A program made the position numbers and the translations under genes. Positions 1-7,287 of a stretch of DNA of 8,238 bases are shown here, one piece after another (position 1 is the first letter of the stretch; every line of letters starts with the position of its first letter). Under the pieces are notes generated by a model that saw only the letters and a program-made list of their open reading frames with translations, was not told the DNA's origin and searched no databases. Origin of the DNA: Treponema sp. (GTDB lineage Bacteria > Spirochaetota > Spirochaetia > Treponematales > Treponemataceae). The stretch covers positions 1 to 8,238 of the forward strand of contig JAFLSP010000080.1 in assembly GCA_022510885.1 (NCBI GenBank). The letters run 5' to 3'.

Positions 1-2
1 CC

Positions 3-2171
3 AAGCAGAAAAAAGGACGAAAACTAAGCTTTAAAAAACTAGCAGAGAACCTCAGGCAGCCGGGCGAACCGGGGAAGAAACTCACGGAGACCTTCGCCTT
101 CAAGTTTGAGCGCGCGCTCGCGGTGCTGATGGCGGTCTTTTTTGCCGCGCTCATCGTGATTCTCACGCGCTCAATCAGCGCGGGCGACGTGGAGACCTAC
201 CGCCGCTTCAACGCGACCGTGGCGACGGAAAGCGCGACGGCAATCTCGTACTGGGTGGACAGCTACTATAAAGACCTGCGCGTCTTCACCAAGGCAAACG
301 TGTTCCTGACCGGCGACATCGACAGCGTGCGCGACTATATGATGGAAAACACGCAGCTCGTCGCGTCCGACTTTGACTACGTGGGCATCTGCGACACGGA
401 AGGCAACCTGTACACCTCCACGAACGAGACGGCGAGCGTGCGCGGCGAGCCGTTTTTCAGCCAAATCCTCACGTCGGGCGCGGACGAGTACATCAGCGAC
501 CCGACTGTTTCCACGGTAACAGGCGATACGGTGGTGTACGTGGCGGTCTCGGCGGTGAACGCGAACGGCAACGTGTACGGCATCTTCCTCGGCGCGATTC
601 CCGTGTCGATTATCGAGCATGAGATTACCCGCATCAATATAACGGGGAACGGGTACATTTTCGCACTTGACGGCGACGGCACGATTATCGCGCACAGCGG
701 CAATTCGGCCGAGGTCGGGCAGAACTACTACGAAATGGGCGACACGGCGAGCGGGCTTGTCGGCTTCCGCGACATTGCGGACAACATGATTTTCGGCAAG
801 AACGGCGACGGCATCGTCAAAGACCGGCGCGCAAAAAAGACGAACTACATTTTCTACACGCCCGTTGACGGCACCAACTGGTCGCTGGGCATCTCCGTCC
901 CCGAATCGGAAATCCGCGCGGGCGCGCGCCGCAGCAGCTTCACCATCGCGCTGTGCGCCATCGTCATCGGCATCCTTTTGCTGCTGTTCACGGCGGTCTA
1001 CCTGCACGTCCTGCTCCGTCCCCTGCTCGCGCTCAAGGCCTCCATCAAAGAAATCGCGAGCGGCGACGCGGACCTGACCAAGAAAATCGACGTGCATACC
1101 AAGGACGAAATCGGCGACGTGGTGCAGGGCTTCAACCAGTTCACGGAGAACCTGCGCAAGATTATCAGCGGCGTAAAGGACTCCAAGGAGGAACTGACGG
1201 ACATCGACGGCAACATGCAGCACACCGCGCTCGAAACGGCCGGCTCCATCAACCAAATCTTGGAGCACATCGACGGCGTTATCGGCAAGGTTGACAGCCA
1301 GAGCAAGAGCGTACAGCAGACGGCGGACGTGGTGACGCAGATTGCGAAGAACATCGAAAGCCTGAACAAACTGATTGAGGGGCAGACCTCCGGCGTGGGC
1401 GAGGCGAGCACGGCCGTCAAGGAAATGCTCAGCAACATCTCGACCGTGGCGCGCAACACCGAGCAGATGGCGGACTCCTTTTCGGAACTGGAGCGGGCGG
1501 CGGAAAACGGCGTGATGAAGCAGGACGCGGTGAACAATCAGATTGTGCTGATTCAGGAGCAGAGCAAGATGCTCGTGGCGGCAAACCGGGCGATTGCGAA
1601 AATCGCGTCGCAGACGAACCTGCTTTCCATGAACGCGGCGATTGAGGCGGCACACGCGGGCGAGGCGGGCGCGGGATTCGGCGTGGTCGCGGACGAGGTG
1701 CGCAAGCTCGCGGAGACCTCGGCGGCGGAGTCAAAGTCAATCGGCAACGAGCTGAAGAACATCAGCGAGCTGGTCACGGGCATGGTCGCCGCAAGCTCGG
1801 AGGCAAAGCGCGCCTTTGCCGACGTAAAGGAGAGCATTCAGAAAACCGACGAACTGGTGCGGCAAATCCGCACGGCCATGCACGAGAGCGAGGAAGGCAG
1901 CAAGCAGATTACCGACGCGCTGCGCATGATGAACGACAGCACGGCGGAAGTGCGCACCTCGTCGGAAGAGATGAGCAAGGGCAACACGGCGATTTTGGGC
2001 GAGGTGAAACTGCTGCAAGAGGCGACCGACGTCATCAAAGTGAGCGTCACCGAAATGTCGGAGAGCGCGCGGCAGATTAAGGGCAACGGCGACACGCTGG
2101 GCGACATCTCCGAGTCCATGGGTCAGACCATCGGGCATATCGGCTCGCAAATCGACCTGTTCAAGGTGTAG
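3..2171 (+). CDS. Methyl-accepting chemotaxis protein (Cache-HAMP-MCP signal), 5' end outside window
   Basis: Transmembrane chemoreceptor that would signal through CheA/CheW to steer motility. Residues are numbered from the GTG at 123. A first membrane helix (about 1-17) is followed by a periplasmic double-Cache-like sensor (about 20-265, with [16 protein letters not shown] near 178 and [10 protein letters not shown] near 251). A second helix (about 273-297), a HAMP linker (about 298-350) and a long cytoplasmic coiled coil follow. The conserved hairpin tip lies at about 494-530 ([15 protein letters not shown], then [11 protein letters not shown]). The C-terminus has no CheR-binding xWxxF pentapeptide. 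The frame stays open upstream of 123 to the window edge. Those 40 codons contain no ATG, GTG or TTG, encode a Lys/Arg-rich cytoplasmic tail, and no Shine-Dalgarno precedes 123, so the true start almost certainly lies upstream. The ligand is unknown. The family call is very secure. Confidence 0.96.
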   Translation, partial: KQKKGRKLSFKKLAENLRQPGEPGKKLTETFAFKFERALAVLMAVFFAALIVILTRSISAGDVETYRRFNATVATESATAISYWVDSYYKDLRVFTKANVFLTGDIDSVRDYMMENTQLVASDFDYVGICDTEGNLYTSTNETASVRGEPFFSQILTSGADEYISDPTVSTVTGDTVVYVAVSAVNANGNVYGIFLGAIPVSIIEHEITRINITGNGYIFALDGDGTIIAHSGNSAEVGQNYYEMGDTASGLVGFRDIADNMIFGKNGDGIVKDRRAKKTNYIFYTPVDGTNWSLGISVPESEIRAGARRSSFTIALCAIVIGILLLLFTAVYLHVLLRPLLALKASIKEIASGDADLTKKIDVHTKDEIGDVVQGFNQFTENLRKIISGVKDSKEELTDIDGNMQHTALETAGSINQILEHIDGVIGKVDSQSKSVQQTADVVTQIAKNIESLNKLIEGQTSGVGEASTAVKEMLSNISTVARNTEQMADSFSELERAAENGVMKQDAVNNQIVLIQEQSKMLVAANRAIAKIASQTNLLSMNAAIEAAHAGEAGAGFGVVADEVRKLAETSAAESKSIGNELKNISELVTGMVAASSEAKRAFADVKESIQKTDELVRQIRTAMHESEEGSKQITDALRMMNDSTAEVRTSSEEMSKGNTAILGEVKLLQEATDVIKVSVTEMSESARQIKGNGDTLGDISESMGQTIGHIGSQIDLFKV
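2163..2168 (+). promoter_or_regulatory. Ribosome binding site for the FAD oxidoreductase, inside the receptor gene
   Basis: AAGGTG lies 9 nt before the GTG at 2178 and overlaps the last codons of the chemoreceptor. It supports the GTG start and translational coupling of the two genes. Confidence 0.6.
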
Positions 2172-2177
2172 CGGCAC

Positions 2178-3776
2178 GTGGTAACGCAAGTCAGCATTAC
2201 GATTCGCGGCGAGGACGAACACAAGCCGGCCTTCATCAAGGACAAGATTCTGCTCGCGCTCGCGGCGCAGGGCATTCCGTTCCGCTCCGCAAGCGAAATC
2301 ACGCCCGTTTTCATCAAAAAATCGATTGACGCGCGGCATGGGCGCGTAAAACTGGTGATGCGCTATGACGTGTACATCGGCGAAAGCCCCCGGGAGAAAG
2401 CGGACGCACTGCCCGTGTGGAAGCAAGCGGACGGCAAAAAGCGCGTCGTCATCGTGGGCGCAGGGCCGGCGGGCTTGTTCGGCGCGCTCCGCCTGCTTGA
2501 GGACGGCATCAAGCCGATTATCATCGAGCGCGGCTCCGTCACGACCGAGCGCAAAAAGGACATCGCCGCCATCAGCACGCGCGGCATCGTGGACGCGGAC
2601 AGCAACTACTGCTTTGGCGAGGGCGGCGCGGGCACGTTCAGCGACGGCAAACTGTACACGCGCAGCAACAAGCGCGGCGACATCGGGCGCATCCTGCGCA
2701 TTTTCGTCGCCTTCGGCGCACATCCCGCCATCCTCACCGACGCGCACCCGCACATCGGCACGGACAAACTGCCGCACATCATCAACGCGATGCGCGAAAA
2801 AATCATCGCGCTGGGCGGCGAATTCCTGTTCGACACCAAGTGCGTCGGCTTTGAGACGGACGGCGCGCGCGTGACGGGCGCACGACTGCGCGGAACGAAA
2901 ACGGGCGTGGAGCAGGTCGTCCGCGCGGATGCCGTCGTGCTTGCGGCCGGGCATTCCGCCAACGACATCTACGAACTGCTTGCCCATACCGCGCCCGCCG
3001 CCCTTGAAGAAAAGACCTTTGCAGTCGGCGTGCGCGTGGAACATCCGCGCGAGCTGATTGATGCAATCCAATTCCACGGAAAGGACATGGCGCAGGCGGC
3101 AGAATACCGGCTGACCACGCAGGTGGACGGACGCGGCGTGTACAGTTTTTGCATGTGTCCCGGCGGCTTCATCGTGCCGAGCAGCACCGCCCCGCAGCAG
3201 ATTGTCATCAACGGTATGTCGAGCGCGGCGCGCAACAGCCGCTGGAGCAACAGCGCCATCGTGGTGGAGACGCGCCCCGAGGACATTCCCGCCGAATGCC
3301 GGACGCGCGCGCAGCAGGACGGCGTTCCCGCCCTTGCGGGCCTGTACTGGCGCACACAACTGGAATCTCAGACGGCGCGCCACGGCAACGGACAGCAAGC
3401 CCCCGCACAGCGGCTCACCGATTTTTTGGCGCACAAGGATTCGCTAGACCTACCGCGCACCAGCTACACGCCGGGAGTCGTTCCCAGCCGCCTGGACGCA
3501 TGGCTTCCCGCGCACGTGGGCGCACGGCTTGCGACGGCATTCCAGACGTTCAACAAACTCATGCGCGGCTTTATCTGCGACGACGCGCTGCTCGTCGCCA
3601 TTGAGACGCGCACGAGTACGCCCGTCCGCATTGCCCGCCACAAGGACACGCTTGAATGCGTCGCGCTCAAAGGGCTGTACCCGGCCGGAGAAGGCGGCGG
3701 ATATGCCGGGGGCATCGTGAGCAGCGCGATGGACGGGGAAAACGTCTGCGCGTCGGTCGCGCGGACGCTGCGGTAG
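2178..3776 (+). CDS. NAD(P)/FAD-dependent oxidoreductase, COG2509-type flavoprotein
   Basis: Predicted cytoplasmic flavoprotein of 532 aa, a normal full length for this family of uncharacterised 'FAD-dependent dehydrogenases'. A roughly 85-residue N-terminal domain precedes the Rossmann dinucleotide-binding motif VVIVGAGPAGL (90-100, Gly94/96/99), with Glu117 (IIIERG) placed to hold the adenosine ribose. Family-typical blocks follow: CFGEGGAGTFSDGKLYTR (145-162), VVLAAGHSANDI (253-264), the Cys pair in SFCMCPGG (323-330), and the C-terminal FAD-closing segment GLYPAGEGGGYAGGI (499-513). The substrate and electron acceptor are not known for the family. The GTG start is supported by AAGGTG at 2163-2168, 9 nt upstream and inside the end of the receptor gene. 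The stop-to-start gap is only 6 nt, so co-translation with the receptor is likely. The family call is secure; the physiological role is open. Confidence 0.93.
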   Translation: MVTQVSITIRGEDEHKPAFIKDKILLALAAQGIPFRSASEITPVFIKKSIDARHGRVKLVMRYDVYIGESPREKADALPVWKQADGKKRVVIVGAGPAGLFGALRLLEDGIKPIIIERGSVTTERKKDIAAISTRGIVDADSNYCFGEGGAGTFSDGKLYTRSNKRGDIGRILRIFVAFGAHPAILTDAHPHIGTDKLPHIINAMREKIIALGGEFLFDTKCVGFETDGARVTGARLRGTKTGVEQVVRADAVVLAAGHSANDIYELLAHTAPAALEEKTFAVGVRVEHPRELIDAIQFHGKDMAQAAEYRLTTQVDGRGVYSFCMCPGGFIVPSSTAPQQIVINGMSSAARNSRWSNSAIVVETRPEDIPAECRTRAQQDGVPALAGLYWRTQLESQTARHGNGQQAPAQRLTDFLAHKDSLDLPRTSYTPGVVPSRLDAWLPAHVGARLATAFQTFNKLMRGFICDDALLVAIETRTSTPVRIARHKDTLECVALKGLYPAGEGGGYAGGIVSSAMDGENVCASVARTLR

Positions 3777-3843
3777 GCATAGCACCCGCACAAAATTCAT
3801 TGCAGTTTCAGTCGATTTTATGCCGCAAGGCGGAGACGATGCC
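3777..3843. other. Convergent intergenic gap without a clear terminator
   Basis: 67 nt between the stops of the oxidoreductase (+) and ATPase (-). The only fold seen is a 4-bp stem (CCGC-CTT-GCGG on the minus strand, about 3823-3833) followed by a short A/T run, too weak to call a Rho-independent terminator. GTAGGCAT (3773-3780) and ATGCCcTAC (3839-3847), each holding a stop codon, form an imperfect inverted repeat at the edges. Confidence 0.5.
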
Positions 3844-4602
3844 CTACAGCACGCTCTTCAAGAACTGCTGCAAGCGTTCGTTCTTGGGCGCGCCAAAAAT
3901 CGCCTCTGGCGTGCCTTCCTCCACGATTTTCCCGCTTTCCATGAACACCACGCGGTCGGCGACCTCGCGGGCAAAGCCCATTTCGTGCGTCACCACAATC
4001 ATCGTCATGCCCTCTTCGGCAAGCCCCTTCATCACGGAAAGCACCTCGCCCACCAGTTCCGGGTCAAGCGCGCTCGTCGGCTCGTCAAACAGCATGATTT
4101 TCGGCTCCATGGCGAGCGCGCGGGCAATCGCCACCCGCTGCTGCTGACCGCCGCTCAGTTTGCCCGGGTATTCGTCCACCTTGTCGGCAAGCCCCACGCG
4201 GGAAAGCAGGTCAAGCGCGCGGCTCTTCGCCTCCGCCTTGGGAACGCCGCGCACGTGCATGGGCGCAATCATCACGTTCTCAAGCACGGTCTTGTGCGGG
4301 AACAGGTTGAACCGCTGGAACACCATGCCCATCTCAAGCAGGATGCGGTTGCGCTCCTTTTTGGGCATCTTGAAGTTGACCCTGCCGTCCTCGTAGTCGT
4401 CAAGCAGCGTGTCCTCCACATAAATCTTGCCGCTGTCGATTTTCTCCAGATGGTTCAGCGTGCGCAGGAAAGTCGATTTGCCCGCCCCGCTCGGCCCGAT
4501 GATGCAGACAACCTCCTGTGCCTCCACCGCGAGCGAAACGCCTTTCAGCACGTGCAGGTCGCCGAATGAAACGTCAATGCATTCCGTCCTAATCATGCTC
4601 AT
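3844..4602 (-). CDS. Polar amino acid ABC transporter, ATP-binding protein (HisP/GlnQ family)
   Basis: Cytoplasmic ATPase subunit (252 aa) that powers amino acid import with the permease and lipoprotein encoded just upstream. All catalytic motifs are present: Walker [10 protein letters not shown] (36-44), Q-loop Gln96 in [11 protein letters not shown], signature LSGGQQQR (149-156), Walker B IMLFDEP (169-175, catalytic Glu174), D-loop SALD (177-180) and H-switch His206 in VVTHEMGF. A stretch at about 64-90 is longer than in GlnQ-type ATPases and recalls the HisP insertion. The C-terminal RLQQFLK also recalls HisP. This hints at a histidine/lysine/arginine-type system but does not prove it. It is the last gene of the operon, starting 11 nt after the permease stop with only a weak Shine-Dalgarno (GGCGGTG). 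A second ATG two codons in is an alternative start. Stop codon is TAG. Confidence 0.97.
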   Translation of the reverse strand: MSMIRTECIDVSFGDLHVLKGVSLAVEAQEVVCIIGPSGAGKSTFLRTLNHLEKIDSGKIYVEDTLLDDYEDGRVNFKMPKKERNRILLEMGMVFQRFNLFPHKTVLENVMIAPMHVRGVPKAEAKSRALDLLSRVGLADKVDEYPGKLSGGQQQRVAIARALAMEPKIMLFDEPTSALDPELVGEVLSVMKGLAEEGMTMIVVTHEMGFAREVADRVVFMESGKIVEEGTPEAIFGAPKNERLQQFLKSVL

Positions 4603-4613
4603 TGCCGCACCGC

Positions 4614-5273
4614 CTACTCATACACCGAATAACGCCGTTCCGTCCGGCTGAACACGAACGAAAAGACCGCCGTGATAATCAGGTACAGAATCATCGCCGG
4701 AATGTAGACCAGCTCATTGCCCGAGGACGAGGCGATGCTGCGCGTAATCTTGGTGATGTCCTCAAGCGCGATGAGCGACACGAGCGAAGCGTCCTTCAAG
4801 ACCATGATGAACTCGTTGCCAATCGACGGAATGAGCCGCCGGACTGACTGCGGCACGATAATCAGCCCCATCATCTGCCAGTAACTGAAGCCAAGCGCGC
4901 GGCTCGCCTCGTTCTGCCCCTTGTCGATTGACTGGATTGCCGCGCGGATGTACTCCGCCATGTACGCCGCGCTGTTCAGCGAGAACGCGATGAAGGCCGC
5001 AAGGAATTTGTTGCGCAAAGTCAGCACGGGGAACAATTTGGGCAGACCGAAATACAGAAAATACAGCTGCATGAGCAGCGGCGTCCCGCGGAAGAAAAAG
5101 ATGTAGGCACCGCACAGTTTGTTGAGCCACTGCCGCTTCGCCATCTTGCCGAGCGCGAGAAACAGCCCCAGCACCACGCCCGCCGCCACCGACGTGAGCG
5201 TGAGCAGCACCGTAATTTTCGCGCCGTTCAGCAGCGCGGGAATCCAGTTGATGATTTTCTGCAACGCGGTCAT
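4614..5273 (-). CDS. Polar amino acid ABC transporter, permease (HisM/HisQ family)
   Basis: Inner-membrane channel subunit of 219 aa, typical for the family. It has about five membrane segments: about 18-42, 54-77, 88-110, 135-145 (weak) and 188-209. The segment SFFRGTP-like '[14 protein letters not shown]' (59-72) and the EAA loop (EASRALGFS, 122-130, to VP at 140-141), which docks on the ATPase, are both well conserved. Only one permease is encoded, so it presumably works as a homodimer, unlike the HisQ/HisM heterodimer. The start is supported by AAGGA at 5281-5285, 7 nt upstream; this site overlaps the TAA stop of the lipoprotein gene, with a 10-nt gap between genes. The substrate is shared with the neighbouring binding protein. 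Stop codon is TAG. Confidence 0.96.
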   Translation of the reverse strand: MTALQKIINWIPALLNGAKITVLLTLTSVAAGVVLGLFLALGKMAKRQWLNKLCGAYIFFFRGTPLLMQLYFLYFGLPKLFPVLTLRNKFLAAFIAFSLNSAAYMAEYIRAAIQSIDKGQNEASRALGFSYWQMMGLIIVPQSVRRLIPSIGNEFIMVLKDASLVSLIALEDITKITRSIASSSGNELVYIPAMILYLIITAVFSFVFSRTERRYSVYE

Positions 5274-5283
5274 GCCCGTTTCC

Positions 5284-6081
5284 TTACTGCACCGTGCTCG
5301 TCAAGTCCGCGCCGAACACGCTCAGGTATATCTCCCGCATCGTGCCGTCCGCAAACATCTCGGCAATTGCGGCATCTATCCGTTCCGTGAGCGCGTCGTT
5401 GCCCTTGCGGATTGCCACGCCAAAATACTCGTCCGCAGAGCCGGTCCAGGTCGAAACGAATGCCGGGTCGTCCTTGTAGTTCGCGTACACCAAAGCGTCG
5501 GAGACCACCGCGTCACAGCGGCCGAGCTTCAGCTCGTCGTAGGCGTTAATCACCTTGTCAAATTCCGCCGGCGTGAACGACAGCCCCGCAATCGCCTGCT
5601 TTTCCATGAACAGGTCGCTCGTGGTCTCCGCCTGATACGCCACCACCTTTCCCGCCAGGTCAAGCGGGCCTTCCGGGCGGAAGTCCGCCGCCGCGCGCAC
5701 CACGATTGCCTGCCCGTTGCCCACATAGGGCACGGAAAAATCCATCGACTCCAGGCGTTCGGGCGTAACCGTCGCCGCAGACATCACCACGTCGTACTTG
5801 TTCGTCTCAAGCCCCGCAAAAATGCCGTCCCACGCCGTGTCAATGAATTCCGCCGTCAGACCGAGCCGCTCCGCGACCGCCTTGCCCAGCTCAACGTCAA
5901 AGCCAATCGGCGTCTTGCCGTCCACGTCATAATATTCCATCGGCGGATACCCGATTTCCATGCCCACCTTGAGCACGCCCTTCTCAATCGTGAACTCGCC
6001 CGCCTCCGTCTTTTTGCCGCACCCGGACAGCATCATGCCCGCTGCCACCACCGTTGCCAGAACCGCAACCGACTTTTTCAT
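5284..6081 (-). CDS. Polar amino acid ABC transporter, substrate-binding lipoprotein
   Basis: Extracytoplasmic solute-binding protein (265 aa) that delivers a polar amino acid to the permease. It starts with a lipoprotein signal: MKK, a hydrophobic core (4-17) and lipobox LSGC, giving lipidated Cys21. The mature part is a two-lobed family-3 fold: YPPMEYYD (45-52), MSAATVTPER (100-109, Arg109 expected to bind the ligand carboxylate), the hinge-region AETTSDLF (151-158), and VVSDAL (192-197, Asp195 expected to bind the alpha-amino group). The ATG at 6081 is chosen because it begins the signal peptide and has a strong GGAGGT 5 nt upstream. The frame is open upstream to about 6207, but that extension would hide the signal peptide and begins before the predicted transcription start. 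It is the first gene of the importer operon. Whether the substrate is basic or another polar amino acid cannot be settled here. The only gene here ending in TAA. Confidence 0.95.
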   Translation of the reverse strand: MKKSVAVLATVVAAGMMLSGCGKKTEAGEFTIEKGVLKVGMEIGYPPMEYYDVDGKTPIGFDVELGKAVAERLGLTAEFIDTAWDGIFAGLETNKYDVVMSAATVTPERLESMDFSVPYVGNGQAIVVRAAADFRPEGPLDLAGKVVAYQAETTSDLFMEKQAIAGLSFTPAEFDKVINAYDELKLGRCDAVVSDALVYANYKDDPAFVSTWTGSADEYFGVAIRKGNDALTERIDAAIAEMFADGTMREIYLSVFGADLTSTVQ

Positions 6082-6086
6082 CTTGC

Positions 6087-6092
6087 ACCTCC
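6087..6092 (-). promoter_or_regulatory. Strong Shine-Dalgarno of the binding-protein gene
   Basis: GGAGGT on the minus strand, 5 nt before the ATG at 6081. This is the best ribosome binding site in the window, and it fixes the start at the lipoprotein signal peptide rather than at upstream in-frame starts. Confidence 0.85.
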
Positions 6093-6132
6093 ACGTCTTG
6101 CCGGGAACGACGCACCGCCGCGCCCGCATGAT

Positions 6133-6161
6133 ATAATAGAAGAAGCACCCGATTTGGTCAA
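6133..6161 (-). promoter_or_regulatory. Sigma70-type promoter of the amino acid ABC operon
   Basis: On the minus strand, TTGACC (6161-6156) and TATTAT (6138-6133) are separated by exactly 17 nt, close to the TTGACA-17-TATAAT consensus. Transcription would start near 6126, giving a leader of about 45 nt before the ATG at 6081. This start lies downstream of the in-frame extension's first codons, which supports the shorter reading of the gene. Seen directly in sequence; activity is inferred. Confidence 0.78.
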
Positions 6162-6194
6162 TCGATATGCAAAAAAACTGCATATTTATGCAAT
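6156..6194. promoter_or_regulatory. Palindromic operator array, ARG-box-like, over the -35 of the ABC operon
   Basis: The core is a perfect inverted repeat TGCATA-TT-TATGCA at 6179-6192. A third half-site, ATATGCA (6165-6171), pairs perfectly with TGCATAT (6179-6185) across 7 nt. With two flanking bases each side, 6177-6194 reads acTGCATATTTATGCAat, close to the 18-bp ARG-box form WNTGAATWWWWATTCANW recognised by ArgR/AhrC. A more degenerate second box fits 6156-6173, leaving a 3-bp gap, the spacing typical of paired ARG boxes. That second box covers the -35 hexamer (6156-6161), so binding would be expected to repress the importer. The regulator's identity is inferred; no regulator gene is in the window. 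Confidence 0.5.
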
Positions 6195-6220
6195 GTTGCC
6201 TCGTCAAAACCGCCGATTTC

Positions 6221-6229
6221 TGCTAGACT
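6221..6229 (+). promoter_or_regulatory. Candidate extended -10 of the threonine aldolase gene
   Basis: TGC-TAGACT on the plus strand fits an extended -10 (TGnTAnnnT) and ends 5 nt before the aldolase ATG at 6235. No good -35 is seen at 16-18 nt, and no Shine-Dalgarno precedes the ATG. If used, the mRNA would begin at or within a base or two of the start codon, i.e. be leaderless. Confidence 0.35.
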
Positions 6230-6234
6230 GAGCC

Positions 6235-7281
6235 ATGCTCTCGTTTGAAAGTGATTACATTGAGGGCGCGCACCCGGAAGTCCTGCGCCGCCTGACCGAA
6301 ACCAACCTCGAACAGCTCTCCGGCTACGGCGCAGACCGCTACACGCAGTCCGCGCGGGAAAAAATCGCCGCCGCCTGCGCGCTGCCGCTTTCCGACGGCA
6401 CGACGGACGGCGCGCAGGTTTCCTTCCTGACCGGCGGCACGCAGACCAACCAAATCGTCATCGACACGATGCTCCGCCCGCACGAAGGCGTTGTCGCCGT
6501 GCAGACGGGACACGTGGCGGCGCATGAGGCCGGCGCCATCGAGTTCACCGGGCGCAAGGTGCTTGTGATTCCCGACCGCGACGGCAAGATGGAAGCCGCC
6601 GCACTGGACGCATACATCACGGCGTTCTACGCAGACCGCAACCACGAGCACATGGTGTTCCCCGGCATGGCGTACATCTCGCACCCCACCGAATACGGCA
6701 CGCTCTACACCAAAGCCGAGCTGACCGCCCTGCACGACGTGTGCCGCAAGCACGGCATTCCCTTGTTCATAGACGGCGCGCGCCTGGGCTACGGGCTGGC
6801 AAGCACGGCCGCCGACCTGACCCTGCCGGACATCGCGCGGCTGTGCGACGTGTTTTATATCGGCGGCACGAAAGTGGGCGCGCTGTGCGGAGAGGCCGTC
6901 GTCTTTACGCACGCCAACCGCCCCGCGCACTTTGACCACCTCGTCAAAAAGCACGGCGCGCTGCTCGCAAAAGGCCGCCTGCTCGGCGTGCAGTTCGACG
7001 CGCTGTTCACGGACGATTTGTATTTCGCCATCAGCCGCAACGCCATTGAGCGCGCGGAAGAGCTGAAAGCCGCGTTCGCGCAAAAAGGCTACCGCTTCCT
7101 CATCGACTCGCCCACCAACCAGCAGTTCGTCATCCTCGGCAACGCAAAGATGGCGTCGCTCAAACAGCACGTGGCGTTCAGTTTTTGGGAGACCCTCGAC
7201 AGCGACCACACCGTCGTCCGCTTTGCCACCAGCTGGGCGACCACGCGGGAAAACGTGCAGAAACTGGCGGACTTGCTGTAG
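6235..7281 (+). CDS. Low-specificity L-threonine aldolase (PLP-dependent, beta-eliminating lyase family)
   Basis: Cytoplasmic fold-type I PLP enzyme (348 aa, usual length) expected to cleave L-threonine/L-allo-threonine and related beta-hydroxy amino acids to glycine and an aldehyde. Visible elements: SDYIEGAHPEVL (6-17) at the N-terminus, phosphate-binding TGGTQTN (66-72), HVAAHEAGAIE (93-103) supplying a His to stack on PLP, DGARLGYG (180-187) with Asp180 for the pyridine nitrogen, the Schiff-base Lys213 in GGTKVGALCGEA, and Arg329 in VVRFATSW as the likely carboxylate ligand. It is divergent from the amino acid importer across the shared 153-nt control region and convergent with the next gene. 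No Shine-Dalgarno is seen before ATG 6235. An aromatic-type beta-eliminating lyase is less likely given the length and motifs. Stop codon is TAG. Confidence 0.92.
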   Translation: MLSFESDYIEGAHPEVLRRLTETNLEQLSGYGADRYTQSAREKIAAACALPLSDGTTDGAQVSFLTGGTQTNQIVIDTMLRPHEGVVAVQTGHVAAHEAGAIEFTGRKVLVIPDRDGKMEAAALDAYITAFYADRNHEHMVFPGMAYISHPTEYGTLYTKAELTALHDVCRKHGIPLFIDGARLGYGLASTAADLTLPDIARLCDVFYIGGTKVGALCGEAVVFTHANRPAHFDHLVKKHGALLAKGRLLGVQFDALFTDDLYFAISRNAIERAEELKAAFAQKGYRFLIDSPTNQQFVILGNAKMASLKQHVAFSFWETLDSDHTVVRFATSWATTRENVQKLADLL

Positions 7282-7287
7282 GATTCG

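Noticed and set aside
171..1655. 494-codon open frame antisense to the chemoreceptor
   Set aside because: It is rich in Arg/His/Val/Ala with no domain-like pattern, as expected for the complement of GC-biased codons, and the receptor frame on the other strand is unmistakable.
1737..3434. 565-codon antisense open frame across the receptor and oxidoreductase genes
   Set aside because: It spans two well-supported genes, has an Arg/His/Ala-rich low-information composition and no plausible ribosome binding site context; a codon-bias shadow.
3820..3835. GCCGCAAGGC hairpin as a terminator
   Set aside because: The stem is only 3-4 bp and no run of T follows on the plus strand; the minus-strand run (ATAAAAT) is not a U-tract.
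6132..6137. TATAAT on the plus strand as a promoter for the aldolase
   Set aside because: No -35-like hexamer lies 16-18 nt upstream. The match arises because the minus-strand -10 region is A/T-rich and nearly self-complementary.
6082..6207. Longer binding protein starting near 6207
   Set aside because: It would add 42 residues before a complete lipoprotein signal peptide, begins upstream of the predicted transcription start, and ignores the strong GGAGGT at 6087-6092.
5119..6231. 370-codon plus-strand open frame over the binding protein and permease genes
   Set aside because: It is complementary to two conserved genes and crosses their promoter region; Arg/His-rich composition marks it as a shadow. 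The 249-codon frame at 3820-4569 is rejected for the same reason.
6223..7209. 328-codon antisense frame over the threonine aldolase
   Set aside because: The aldolase has all PLP-site motifs, while the antisense product has none recognisable and shows the same biased composition.
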